A DNA stretch of 64,000 nucleotides from Pipra filicauda (Eukaryota > Chordata > Aves > Passeriformes > Pipridae). The stretch's first letter is position 1; every line of letters starts with the position of its first letter. The notes beneath the pieces are model-generated. The model had not been told where the DNA came from, searched no databases, and saw only the letters and a program-made list of their open reading frames with translations. The stretch covers positions 1,984,001-2,048,000 of the forward strand of contig NW_024103707.1 in NCBI RefSeq assembly GCF_003945595.2, given 5' to 3'. A program made the position numbers and the translations under genes. This document shows positions 1 to 12,474 of this stretch, one piece after another.

Positions 1-412
1 CTTCACCACAGGGACTCATTAAAGATAGCAGCAGCACGTCTAAAGACAACCTGAAGTAGGCTAAAACACAGCAATCAAAGCTACCAGAAATGAGCAGAGA
101 GATGAGTTCATATTTTTCCTGTCAGTCATCTGTTTGCTTGAAAACAAATAGCAAACCAACAACAACATGCCATGTATCCACTAAGATGCTCGCTATGTCT
201 TCCCACTCCCATCATGATGACTTTTCTACAGACCTACTCAAGTCCCACAAATCTGCCAGACTGTGAGCTAGCAATAAGATATTTTAGGACAGCTGGAACT
301 GGTGCTGTTAGATGTGTTTTAAGCAATAAAGTCTGCTTTTCATTCCCATTATGCCTATTACTCTTAAAATCTTTTGTTTAATGTTTCTGAGACTTTGACA
401 CACTTGAATTAC
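1..412. other. Unannotated AT-rich host DNA
   Basis: No gene, RNA or repeat is recognised here. Short open frames are no longer than chance in AT-rich DNA and show no domain. Confidence 0.6.
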
Positions 413-900
413 AATAATAGAATAACCCAAGTTGGAAGAATAATTGAAGTCCAGCTCCTGGCCCTACACAGGACAGCCCCAAAAATCACACCATGTGCCT
501 GAAAGCATTGTCCAAACACTTCTTGAACTCTGTCAGGCTTGGTGATTACTTCTCTGGATAGCCTGTTCCAGTGCCCAACTACCCTCTGCGTGAAGAACCT
601 TTTCCTAATATGTAGCCTGTGTATGACACAGTTTCATGACATTCCTTCAGGTCCTATTACTGGTCACCAGAGATAAGAGATCAGTGTCTGTCCCTCTGCT
701 TTCCCTCATGAGGAAACTGTAGACTGCGATGAGGTCTCCCCTCAGTCTCCTCTTCTCCAGGCTGAACAGATCAACTGACTCCAGTTGCTCCTCATATGAC
801 TTCCCCTCTAGACTCTTACCATCTTCACAGCCCTCCTTTGGAAATTCTCTAATAGCTTTATATCCTTCTTATAGTGTGGAGTCCAAAACAGCACACAGCA
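413..900 (-). mobile_element. CR1 LINE, 5'-truncated copy
   Basis: Reading the minus strand, this is the 3' part of a CR1 non-LTR retrotransposon. The end near position 413 has a degraded version of the 'agaat...gttggaag' signature of the CR1 3' end. Internal blocks match the familiar CR1 tail, for example 'ccatgtgcctgaaagcattg', 'agcctgttccagtgccc' and 'ctcctcttctccaggctgaa' on the plus strand. The copy is diverged, with a damaged frame, and has lost its 5' part as most avian CR1 copies have. The right boundary near 900 is approximate. Confidence 0.85.
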
Positions 901-3900
901 TTTGTTAAAGGGAACCAGCCCATGAAGGAGAAAAATGTTGAGACAGAAGCAAGGGACTGCATTGGGTTTACCAGAAAGACGCCCTACACATTCAAATTTG
1001 AAACCACCTCTCTTGTATGTAGTTTAGAACATCTTCCATTGAGGCAGCTCCCAAGACTCTCTCCATTAAGGAGAGTGGGGACAAGTATCCTTCTTCTGCC
1101 TTTCCTTCAGTGACAGGCACATCAGGGAGTAGTCCTGAAGACCTGAGAAGTACAACTGAGAAACATTACTACTCCCATCACCAGCTGTGCCCTTGACACT
1201 TCTTCTGTCTGTTTCCAGTTATAAGAAAAAAAGATTAGCCTGGAAAAAGAAGTCAGTATGGGAGTCTACCTGAATTCTTTAATCATCTGTAAAAACAGAC
1301 ATTCTTGTGAGGCATGGCTGTTAATGAATTCACTATGATCATATTCAGACTGCCTACTTGGAAATAGCCATTTCTTTTTTCAGTTGATGATCAGCATATA
1401 GGTGCTTACTTGGAAGATGGAGAGGACATTCCCGTCCTGCATTCCAACACATAGCCCTTCTGGTTTGTTCCCATGTGCAGTAAGGAGGATAAATATGTTC
1501 GTGATATTGTCCCTAGATTTCTACCCACACCCTGACTAGCTTGTTTAAAGCTACTTCTGCTGTCTCACTGATAACCTTCAGCAACCTCATCTATTACTGG
1601 AAGAAGAATCTACCCATCATATTCATAAAATATAGGAGGCAAGTAGAATATTCTGTGTCTATGAAGAATGAGAAACACTTATCACCGTAAGAATGAAGAC
1701 CAAGAAAGTGGTCTTCAACTGATAGTAAAGCGAAACAGCAATTTTGAGAGCGTCTGGTTGCTGGATCTGCACAGAAGGGCAGAGGCCAGTGGTTGTTCTC
1801 TGCCTGAGTAAGAATGTGCCCACCCAGCTTGAATTTGATGAAGCATTTCAGGAGGTTTGGTAAGTGTGCCACAGCATGTGCCTTATCTTATATGTATAAG
1901 TACTGCATTCAGTATTGAGAATTGCATGATAACAAATGCTAAGAACAGATAAATAGATTAAAAAGCCTACTGTCTCTGTGTAGCAACGATATTCAGAGAT
2001 ACCTGACCCCTAGCAAATCAGATAGATTTCCACTGGATGTCCTGCAGCAGACAGATACAGAAGAAGAAAATATGAGCTAGGTTTCTCATTGCTTTGTATA
2101 TTTCTTTCAGTCATAAGTTCATGCAGAAAACATTGTTTCTAAAAACCTGTCCTGCTAGTGGGGAGTTCACACAAGAAAATCTCAAGGAGACTGCTCAGAA
2201 ACACATTACTCAGAGCAGCATTGTGATTGTATTTGTGTAGCAGCGTACTGAGCAAAAGTCCTAAGCAGGGCATTTGAGTAGGACTATGGAAGCAGTGATC
2301 AATCTTATGTCACGGACTATTTTCTGTAATCTGTTTATTTTACTGTTACTGTCTGGAATAAAATTGTATTGCAAAGCTGGTAGCCAGTGTGTAACATGTA
2401 ATACAGGGAGTAGAAAATTCCAACAAAGTCATATTAAGAATTTTGAAGTTTACTGGGAAAGCCCTACCATACTTGGAAAAGAAGCTAGTTCGACAAAGTC
2501 AACTGTTAGATAAGGAAGCAGCACCATCATTAACTTATTGTCCTGGAAAGATGAAATGGCCAGTGATCAAAATTAGCTCTGTAACACTTGGATTTCAAAG
2601 GAGTACAATTGGTTGTGTCTCAGTTATTTCTTGTGGTAGTTCTTGTGGTTTCACCCCAAACCTTGTGAATTAAAACAAACAAAGAACAAAATATGGCACT
2701 TCAATCAAATTTTTATATTCAAAATATGGTTAGATTTTGACTGCTGACTGCATATGTCAGAACACCTATTTTAGCAATATGCTATATATTTTGTTCTTTA
2801 CTCATACTTCTCTCCAGAATGCCATTTTCATACTTTGGAACATTAACATATATTAACAAATTACACTTTGTGGGCTTAGGTATTATCGCGTCCTTCTTCC
2901 ACAATTAGTCCAAGGCGGTGCAAATAGTTTTTGCAATAGTGTAAAACAGCCCAAAAGAGGTAAATAAGTGACTCTGCATGGCAATCAAAGGTGTTCTGGA
3001 CTAAAGGGATGTTTTCAGAGATCATAACTCTACCACAGCTAGAAGTAGTCTCGCCCTTTAGTTCCTCTTTGCCATTCTTACGTGCCACAGAAATTCTGTC
3101 ACTAATTTTCAATTTTATAATTCATCCTGAGTGACAGTATTTTCAAAGACCCACTCATTAATTCTCATGGTGATTTAAATTATCCTTACAAATCAGGGTG
3201 CATATAAAATACGCTCCTGGGATCATAGAACCCTGAAGACAAATAGCTACACATGTATCCAGTGTTGCCTTCCTATTGGTTTTCAAAAAGACAAAATATT
3301 AAAACAAGTAATGTTAGAGACAACTAAGCAGGAGGTATTCACTTTTTTCCTCAGTACATTTCCATGAGAGATTGTGAAAGGATTTTAAAAGCTTTGCTTT
3401 AAATAGGCTTCCCAATATAGCTGTCTGATAGATCCAGGACTTTGACAGAGCCCCAGAATTCATCAACCTCTACAGATGCATACAGAAGTCATTATTAATA
3501 GTGTGCAACAATTTAGATCAACAAAAATATGTATTGAAATACAAAAAGTTGTATTTCAAGATATAGTACTTGCACTTACACGAAATTGTTTTGAAAAGCA
3601 GATTTATGAATGGATCTAATGAAGACCATGCCTTTTTGGGACTGTGGCACCCAGTTTATTCAGGCAGCTGTACTGATTGAATTAAGACTCAGTTGTAGCA
3701 GCTATGTGCTGTCATCTCTAGTTAGCAATGCTGCTCAGCAACTTCTTGCTTCAGGCATCCGTTCAAACATGGGAAATATTCCTGGAGGTTTGAGCAAACT
3801 TAAATGATTAGGAGGAGGGTAGAAGTCTGGGACAGAAATTCATTATTAAGGGGTGAATGTGAAATATAGAATGGCTATCAAAGAATTCTTTGTGTAAGTC

Positions 3901-5628
3901 TGAGGAAATTAATGATCACATCTATGTCCAGTGAATTCAGTAGGAACAGCTTCAAATTCATAAAAAAATTGCAGTAAGACTTCCTACTGGACTTTTGTGA
4001 CTTCTAAAAAAATCAGTAAGAGTGATCTCATCATTTTTTTAATATATGAGTTGATCTCACTTTGTTTTCAAGTTAATATTTTTTTCTAATATAAATATTT
4101 GATAATTTGAGCCTTTTGTGTTTATTTATGTGTACAAATATACATTATATATCCAATCCATTTTCTTTCCTTTATTAAAATTAAATCTCAGAATCTGCCC
4201 CTAGAGCTAGTGAGCTGCTGTACAGATGGAAGGAACTGCTTCCAGAAAACTCCTTTGTATCCTTAGTTGTCAGGCTTTCTTCCATTATTGTTTCTTCCAA
4301 ATTGTCTCATTACTTTATGTTTCAAATAGTATTGTTGCCCTAGGTTGTAATACAAAGGATACATTTTCTATTTTGTGTTTTACTTGAGTAATAAAATGTA
4401 AAATCTCATTATTTGATAGTTAGATGATGCAATGTGTGTATTTTAGATTTTAATTAAGTTGAAATACGTCTGAAGCAGTTTACAATTCAGATGAAGTCTT
4501 TGTTAGAAATATAAAAATATTTTAAGTTAGTTGGTTTGGTACATCTATTTCCATACCTCTCTACTATACAACAATCCAGGGGTTAATCTGCCTTGCCAAG
4601 GAAATGGAATACTTGGTTATTTACGTAGTGGATGGACATATCCTAGCCAGCAGCCTGCGCTGTGGATAAGTTTATAGCCAGTGAGAGCTATGGCCAGCAC
4701 ATGTACTGTTTCCTTCATAATCTTACAAGCAGTGGTGAGCATGGGTTGGTTTGTGGTGAAATGATTCACAGTGTTGGCAGTGAAGGTGATCCTGTGCTAG
4801 AGAAATTTCACTGAGTTAAGCACTACCCTTCACAAATTGCTGGACTGTCCTCCTGACCTCACTAACAGTACCCAGCACTAGGTGACAACTGCTCAGTCTT
4901 CATCTCCTCAGCTGCTTCCCCAGGGCCACCATGTCCACTGGGCCTGCAGGAGAAGATTCTGCTGTTGGGGGTATGCAAATCTTGGGACAACACTCTGATG
5001 CAGAGACAGCTGCAACAATGTGAAAGGCACACACTGCAAGCCCTGTACCTTCTCTGTCAGTTTTAGCAGAGGAAACGTCAGGTCCATACAGATGTTTAAA
5101 AATAATTTTTTTTCATGAACACAACATTTCTTTTGCAGCCTTGGCTGCACAGGCGAACTGCTGAAATTCAATCCTGTATTGGAATTGATCTGCCTCTTTT
5201 GTTTTCCTTTCTAAACATTATTCTTGCTGCCAAGGAAACCTGGTGCGGGAAGAGCAGTTCAGATAGCCTACACATGGCTCTTGTTGCTAAGGAAACATCT
5301 GAGGATGCCTGTAGACCTCTGTGTAGAGCTCCTAAGTGCCATTGTGCACTTGGAGGGCTGAGATCCACATGGATGAAATGACTATGGAGAAATAAGACTT
5401 TCTATTTTTCATTTAGTTTGATATCATTACATTTAGCATTTAGCATCTGAGACTGATTTTCCAAAACCATAGCAATGCGAGTATCTGTTATATTCTGTTA
5501 GTACTGCTGCCTGCCTGTGCCTGTAATCATTAGTGCACAAAGCAAATAATCAGACAACTCCTATAACTGCCATATCCAATTCCCCTTACTCTCATGCTCT
5601 GTTATTCTGAAGAGATAGATAGGAAGGA
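901..5628. other. Unannotated host DNA
   Basis: About 4.7 kb of AT-rich sequence with no recognised gene, RNA or mobile element. The open frames here (up to about 90 codons) overlap one another on both strands, have low-complexity composition and show no family motif, so I treat them as chance. Confidence 0.55.
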
Positions 5629-5792
5629 GACATAGACAGATGTGAACTCTTTAGAAATGCAAATGATCACTCTTCAAAAGTTTTTTGCACATCTGCCTAG
5701 CTGGTAGATAGAATGACATAGACAGATGTGAACTCTTTAGAAATGCAAATGATCACTCTTCAAAAGTTTTTTGCACATCTGCCTAGCTGGTA
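5629..5792. repeat. Tandem duplication, 86-bp unit, two copies
   Basis: The unit beginning 'gacatagacagatgtg' at 5629 is repeated at 5715. The copies look identical over the 78 bp that can be compared (5629-5706 against 5715-5792). The next bases of the first copy, 'gatagaat', resemble the sequence just before it ('gatagataggaagga'), which suggests the duplication began at a short repeat. No coding sequence is involved. Confidence 0.93.
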
Positions 5793-7849
5793 TACAAAAT
5801 CTTTCTAAGAATGGTGGAAATTATATGTATTGTTAAACAACATGCTGGAAGGATATGAGATTAATTCTCGAGAGTCCCAGTGATAATTTAAATGTGTCTA
5901 TTTTGAGCTGAGGTTATATATGCAAAATCACATAATAAATCTGATGACATTTCCAGTCTCCCACAAGGAATGACACTTATCTGCTCATTAGTTGACCTTC
6001 TTGGGCTTCTCATCAGATATGCATGGACGCATTCGCATATTTTACTATAATGATGCTTCTATTACTCATTTCAACTCACACTCCACACAAATTGCTCACC
6101 TTGTAGCTTAGTCGATGTTCTCATACTAATAAAGATTCAAAACTAATTGCTTGAATGAATTATTGATCAGAAATAAATTGAACACAGAAGGCAAGCAACA
6201 ATTTGATATGTGACACAAACAACATTTTATATGTCAATCTAGTGTGTTCAGTACTCATGCTGAGTGTAATAGGTACACTCTTAATCCATTCCTGTACATT
6301 ATTTGCAATATGTGAACTCTGGGTATATAGATTGTTATAGCCCTCTGCCTCAGTCTTCGAGGCCCTCAGTAAAAATGCTAACTGGCACATAAGATGCTGT
6401 GCTCCACATCTTGCGGGTCTGGCCAAATAAAAAGCGGCTGCATAAATTAATTATTCATATGGAGGGTTTCATGAGCTTTGGGTTTATATTGGCAGTGAAA
6501 TAGGAAGCAGCAGCTGGAAACAAACTGGAAACTAAAAGTTCAGCTTTTACCTTTTTTATTAAAAATGTATTGAGGTTGCAGTAGTAGAATGATGTTATTT
6601 TTTATATATCTCCAGATACCAAAATACTGACCCCATCGTAGCAAAAATAATAAAGTTCATTCACATGTTCAGCATCTCTCTGCCTGCCAGCAGTAGCCTT
6701 GATCTTCCATAACCTGCACAGATGAACTGACCAGAGGGCAGCTCCAACTCACTCTTCTAACACCTAAACTGTAAAGTTCTCATGCCAAGACATTAGGAGG
6801 AACTGATACAATCCAGTAAAATCCTGTCACAGAAATGAATCCAAATATTCCAAGAAGAAAGAAAATAAAGGTTTGTCAAGAGCAGAACTCTTTTATTCAC
6901 TTAGTCATTGATTCTAATTAGTCAGCACTGTGAAATCACAGTAATGCCACTTTCTAACCCCTGGTGACCTGAGAGGTCCCAAAAACACAGTTTCCCACAG
7001 TTGTGAATTCATAGGGTTGGAATCTGGTTGGAATTTATAAACAATGGAAATTTAATTATCTTTTCTAATGGTATAATGATTTCTAACACATGCATAAATT
7101 TCTCCATATTTCTTTAATAGTTTACCCCGAAATTTCTTGTTTTCATGAGTTTAAAGACATGGTCATTCTACTTATCTACAAAAATTGATTTTTAGTTTTC
7201 AGGCACACATCCAAAATAAAACTTCATTTCCACAAAATTATAAAACTGGGATGAGTGACAAAAATGGTCATAGAGAAAAACAAAATTATTACTTGGTAAC
7301 ATTAAAACAGGTGTTTCATAACTCCTCTGGTTAGAGGTAGGTAATAGTAATGGCTACAATTATAAGTTATGCACAGTTTCTTTTAGAACATGATTTGCAA
7401 GTGGTAAGAACAGATCCCATAATGGCAATTGGGGAAGTGTTTTTCTTTAATGAAGTCAAACTACAATTCTGACTCTGAAAGAAAGAGCTGTCTCTGTCAT
7501 TGAAATGGAAGAAAAAATGAGAAAAATGCTAACTAGGTCATGGGGTTTTTTTTCACATGATTTTCAAGTCATTGAAGATTTCAATTTTCAGGGACCTAAA
7601 GAGTATTCACATTGAAGCAGTGGCAAATATGAAGCTTTTATTATACAAAAATCAATATACCCATCTTGAAAAATGTCCTGAAAGCTACAGACAGAAGCAC
7701 ATGGCTCAGAGCCCAGTGATCAAGTATACCTCTCGTAACAAAGAATAATCTTGCCACCCAAACATAAGATTATTTACATTTTTCAGTAATCACATATACA
7801 GAAATAGTGCCTATCCAGCAGATCAAGATCTCTCAAGCTCTGAGCACTT
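5793..7849. other. Unannotated host DNA
   Basis: AT-rich sequence in which I see no gene, RNA or recognised repeat. Confidence 0.55.
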
Positions 7850-8440
7850 CACAGAATCACAGAATGGTTGAGGTTGGAAGGACCCTCTGGAGGTCATCTA
7901 GTCCTACCCACCTGCTCAAACTGGACCACTTGGTCCAGGACTGTATCCAGATGGCTTCTAAATATTTTCAAGGAGGGACGCTCTACAACCTCTCTGGGAA
8001 ATCTGTTTAATCAACCTTACAGAAAAAAGTGTTTCCTGATGTTCAGAGGGAACCTCCTGTGTTTCAGTTTCTGCCCATTGCTTGGGGTCCTGTCACTGGG
8101 ACACAGCCCGGCTCCATCTTATTTAAACCATTCAATAAGGTATTTATACATATTGATGACACCTTCCCCCTGAGTCTTGTCTTCCTTAGACTGTGCTCTC
8201 TCAGTCTTTCCTCACATGAGAGATGTTCCCATCACTGCACTGTCTTAATGGTCCTTTGCCAGAATCTCTTCAGTAACTCCATTTCTCTCTTGTTCTAGGG
8301 AGTCCTGAGCTGGACACAGGACTCTAGCTGTAGCCTCACTAGTGCTGAGGATCACCTCCCTCAACCTGCAGGCAATGCTTGACCTAATGCAGCCCAGGAC
8401 AATATTGATCTTCTTTACAACAAGGACAATAGTTCTTCCA
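7850..8440 (-). mobile_element. CR1 LINE, 5'-truncated copy
   Basis: The left end carries two copies of the CR1 terminal octamer in reverse complement ('cacagaatcacagaat', 7850-7865), followed by 'gaggttggaaggaccc'. This is the classic 3' terminus of avian CR1. The body continues through the block 'gagctggacacaggactc' near 8308 and 'gaggatcacctccctcaacc' near 8347. Open frames on the plus strand within it are antisense shadows. The right boundary is approximate. Confidence 0.9.
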
Positions 8441-9869
8441 TGAATGGCAGATCTCTTACTAACATTTGGAAAGGATCCACATATTAATTTGCAGTTATTT
8501 AATTTCTATCTCAGAGAAGAAGTTATGGATGAGGAATCACAAAGATTCAATTCTATTCCCAAGTATTCGAAATGTGGTGAATAATCATGGGCAAAGTATC
8601 AGATGTCTATGTCTCTTTACCCAAAAAAATAGGTAAGATAGCATTTCCAATATGTGTGAAGTATATTGAGAGTTTCGAAAAAGAAATTGAAAAAGTGCAA
8701 TTCTTTGTATAAGAAATCAAAAGCTAAAAAAGGAATATCATTGAACAATCCAGTAGCAGATAGAGCTTTGTTAATTAAGTACCTTTTGAAATAACTCCAT
8801 GCAACAAAGCAGACTGGTGTCCATCTGCAACTTTGCAGTCAAAGACCTGGGGATACTCGCAAACACTTGAATCAAAGTAGCTATGCGAGGGCAAGGACTT
8901 ATTTTTGCTGCAAGCCATCAGAAATAAAAACCTAAGTGAAGCATATTTCAATCAGATTTTCTTCATTCTCAATTACTTTTGCATTTGAAAACATTTAAAC
9001 GTATCCAAAATATTTGGAAAAGTTAGTTTAAAAGTTGGCTTTATTTATATTTAGTTTTCAGGTGCTCTTGACAAGCTTTTGTCCACCCTTATTAAGCAGA
9101 GGGAAATACGACTCTTCTCGTGCTGGAGCTGTAAGGACTGCAGCAGTCAGGGCAGGCAGGAGATAAATAGCAGGTGGGACTTAAGTGATAAAAAGGAGAA
9201 AACTATGGATATAATCTTTGGTTATGTTTAGAAAAGTGCAGACATATTTTCCTGGCAAGATTCCTGAAATGGCATCAGTATTTGCACACTGAAGATGTAA
9301 AGTTTCTTACATCTCTTCAGGGACAATAATGATAAGAGTTATAGAACAAAAGATAATATGTTGTCTTGACTTTTATCTACATTTCTGTCTATTTCTTTAC
9401 TTTTGTTTGCTTTGAGATTACATTCACTATGAGTGAGAGTCAGTCCTACAGTTCTACTTGTAAAATTTGCCTTATGCCAGCACTTCTGTTTGAGAACATA
9501 TTTCAAAACTGCACCCAGCTGGTTTTACTTGGAGGGCTCAACTTCCCTCCTAGTGGTACACAACCACCAATTCAGGTATAATGACTATGCAGCTACCCTA
9601 CTTTCTGTATCATTATAAGTTGTCCTTAACTGGTAATCCAAGTATCCTTGACAGAGGTCACAGTTTAGACACCTCTTTTCAAGGGATCACAGTAATGGGA
9701 AACTTTCTTTTTTTAAAAAAATCATCAGCATTTCCTAAATATGCTAAACTCTGTCTTTGTACATGCACAGGTCTGAACAGTGAGATGATGAAAACCAAAC
9801 TATGGTAGTTTGCTGAAGAGGAGGAAGTGATCAAAATGTGTTTATTCCATCAATTCATAATTTGCTCTG
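8441..9869. other. Unannotated host DNA
   Basis: AT-rich sequence between a CR1 copy and an LTR; nothing recognisable. Chance open frames only. Confidence 0.55.
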
Positions 9870-10090
9870 TGTACTGGGTTTGACCCTGAGTTTCTGTCAG
9901 ATGCCCACCCAGCTGCTTTATCACTCACTCTCCTCAACAGGATGGGGGTGAAAATAAGGTGAAAAAAAGTTTATGGGTTGAGATAGAGATATTAATCACT
10001 TAATAATTGCCATCATGGGCAAAACAGACTCAACTTTGGGAAGATTAACTTAATTTATTGCTATTTAAAAATGGCGTAGAATGGCGAAAA

Positions 10091-10413
10091 GGGGGCCTCT
10101 GGTGGTCTAGTGGTTAGAGTGCCTGACTCTCACCTCTGCGACCCGGGTTCGATTCCCGGCCCCCTGGGCAGGTGGAGCTCATCAGCCTTGGTAGGCAATC
10201 CACCTAAGAGAAGGTCACTCTAAACAAACCTACATCCTGGGGACCTCACTGCCACTGTCCAAGCTTTGCTTGGCCCCGGCAGATGAACCTCAGGACTAAA
10301 GGGTGGGCTCAGTTCAGCGCACGCTGTGTCTCACCTAAAAAATCCACTGCGCAGGCTGGAAGGGTTAATGACCTTTCCCAAAAATCTTCGCTCGCGAAGA
10401 CTGGCCAAATTAT
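10091..10413 (+). mobile_element. tRNA-Glu-derived SINE, full length
   Basis: The head (about 10091-10168) resembles tRNA-Glu: 'tggtggtctagtggttag', a CTC anticodon in the loop 'ctctcac', and the T arm 'ccgggttcgattcccgg'. It is followed by about 245 bp of unrelated body ending 'ctggccaaattat'. A perfect 14-bp target duplication, 'tagaatggcgaaaa', flanks it (10077-10090 and 10414-10427), fixing both ends. There is no poly-A tail. A hairpin, cttcg-ctcg-cgaag (10386-10399), lies 14 bp before the 3' end and may be the recognition signal for the partner LINE, which is not identified. The absence of an A tail argues against L1-type mobilisation; RTE- or CR1-type machinery is possible. It inserted into an older LTR. 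Family name unknown to me. Confidence 0.88.
10106..10156 (+). promoter_or_regulatory. RNA polymerase III internal promoter (A and B boxes) of the SINE
   Basis: The B box GGTTCGATTCC at 10146-10156 matches the pol III consensus GGTTCGANTCC exactly. The A box lies in 'tctagtggttag' at 10106-10117. Spacing is that of a normal tRNA gene, so the SINE may have been transcribable from its own promoter. Present activity cannot be judged. Confidence 0.75.
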
Positions 10414-11177
10414 TAGAATGGCGAAAAAAAAAGAGATAAAACCAAAAAAGCTTCCCTGTAACCCCTATTTTTTCCCAGGCTCAACTTCACTCCTTCTTTC
10501 CTAAGCTCTTCCACCCACCACCCAAAGTGGCACCGTGGAATCAGGAAGGGGGCATTGTGGTCCCAGCAACTCTTTTCTGCTGTTGATTTCTGCTCACACT
10601 TTTCTCCTGCTCCAGTGTGATGTCCTTCCCACTGGAGACAGTCCTTCACATTAGGCTCTAGTGTGGGTTCCCCATGGGCGACAGATCACACCAGAAAAAA
10701 CCTACGTGGGGTCCTCTCCACAGGCTGCAGCTCTTGCCAGGAGACTGTTCCTGCATGGTCTCTTTATGAGATGCACCATTTTTCAGGGCATATCCACCTG
10801 CTGCAGCACGGGGTCCTTCATGGATTGCAGTATGGGTATCTCCTCTGATGTTGTCCTCCAAAAGATGCAGGGGAATTTCTGCTCCAGTGCCTGGAACAAC
10901 TCCTCCTGCTTCCTCTCTGACCTTGGTGCCTGCAGGGTTCTTACTCTCATATTTTTCTCACTCCTCTCTCAGAGCTGCTCTATAGTGGTTTTACCCTTTC
11001 TTAAATATGTTCTCACAGCAGTTCCACCAGCCTCACTGATGGGCTCAGTTGCATCCTGTGGTGGGTCATATGGTGTGAACTGGCACTGGCTGTGACCAGC
11101 ATAGGCCCTGGTCTGTTCTCCCAGAGGCTACCCCTGCAATCCCCCAGCTAACAAAACCTTGCCACATAAGCCAAACA

Positions 11178-12474
11178 CTCTATGACAGCCATTCTGCTAT
11201 TACAGATATGTTCACTCTTCATATCACCTGGCTTAAGTCCTCCCTTCTCACCCCACTTTCACATTCATGGGAGTGCACACAGAGCTCAAAGCCATCCTAC
11301 CGGAAGCTTCTGCACTACAGTGAAGCATATCTAGCTCATGTAATAATTTTATTAAAACCTTTATGAGAACGTTTTAGGGTGTAATTTCAGGAACTGGTCA
11401 ATGACTCCAGCATTTCATGAAATGCTTGCATCATCCATATTTTTGAAGTGTTCTCAATTTCAGCAGTGAAAAATGTTCTACTTGATATGAGAAACTTGGC
11501 TGACAGAGGAGAATCAAAATCCATGCCCGTCACAATGTGAGAATTCTGCCTGTTTTTCATCCACAATTTGGATAAGAAGGCAGGTGATGGAAGACTGTCA
11601 AGTAACATAAAGTTATGAAATAAATAAAAAAAACCCTTTGGGTTGAAAGACTCAGAGCTAGAGAGTTTATTTTTTTTTCATGCTATCTGTAGGACTCAAA
11701 CAACAGCAGAGTGAAAAACCCCATGTTATTCTTGGACAAGTCATGATGACTGCAGCTGCAGAGTAGGCTTTGATCTATTTCACACTTTAGCATATATGAG
11801 GTATTTTAACTTTGAGTTAAGAACCTACCAGAGTCCCAGCTCTGCTAGGTCAAGTGGCCATAGAGCTAGTTGTTTTTCTCTGTGATTGGGGTTCTGTGAT
11901 TCTTATCCGACTCACATTCTTCCTTATTTCAGAAACATGACTCCAGAGAAATTAATGGAAAAATATATATATGTTCCAGAGAAGGATTTCAGATCCTGTA
12001 GCAGTTAGTATCTCAAAAAGCGCCACAAAAGTAAACAAAAGACTAAAAGAATTTGAACAAACAGACTGCGAAGAAAATGACACTAAGCTGGGTGCCTAAA
12101 AAAGGCAGGAATTTAAAACAGGAGGATGCTTTGGAAGTGCTTAACTTTCTTCATGGACTGAAAAAGGTGTTACAGCATCTGTTGCCTGCTGGATGTCCAC
12201 TGATATCAATAATTAAATTTAAATGAAAGTGCAAGTCATTTAAAGACGTCAGTTTTTTTATAAACACAACAAAATATCAAAACAACATAATTTCAACACC
12301 AACAAATGTAGACACACACTCCACCTCTCTTTCCTTCACCACAATTGCAATTAAAATTCCCTGCAATTATTCTGCTCTCTAACATTGTTCAGTCCATGTT
12401 TTCCCCTTTACCTCTCACAATTACTATTCTTATATTGAATTCTGAACAGCTCCCTATTGTACAACACAAAGAAC
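11178..12474. other. Spacer between two ERVL-type LTRs
   Basis: About 1.3 kb of AT-rich sequence. I see no retroviral gag, pol or env motif in it, which argues against these two LTRs being the ends of one internally deleted provirus. Confidence 0.55.

Larger units (their letters stand above)
9870..11177 (-). mobile_element. Solo ERVL-type LTR, interrupted by a SINE
   Basis: On the minus strand this LTR starts TGTTTGGC...TGGCAAGGTTTTG near 11177 and ends ...CCCAGTACA at 9870, obeying the TG...CA rule. It belongs to a class III (ERVL-type) LTR family that is abundant in birds. Diagnostic plus-strand blocks are 'ccaggctcaacttcactcc', 'cttaaatatgttctcacagc' and 'aaaaccttgccacataag'. A SINE with its target duplication accounts for 337 bp; without it the LTR is 971 bp, the same as the second copy at 12475. 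Flanks 'ctctg' and 'ctcta' match in four of five bases and may be its decayed 5-bp target duplication. The open frames over it (for example at 10661-11095) are not genes. Confidence 0.85.

Noticed and set aside
10091..10168. A functional tRNA-Glu gene
   Set aside because: The body aligns to tRNA-Glu, but the acceptor arms (cctctgg and ccccctg) pair in only about three of seven positions, and the sequence is the head of a SINE with its own target duplication.
10661..11095. 144-codon plus-strand frame as a gene
   Set aside because: Antisense to the first ERVL-type LTR; no protein motif.
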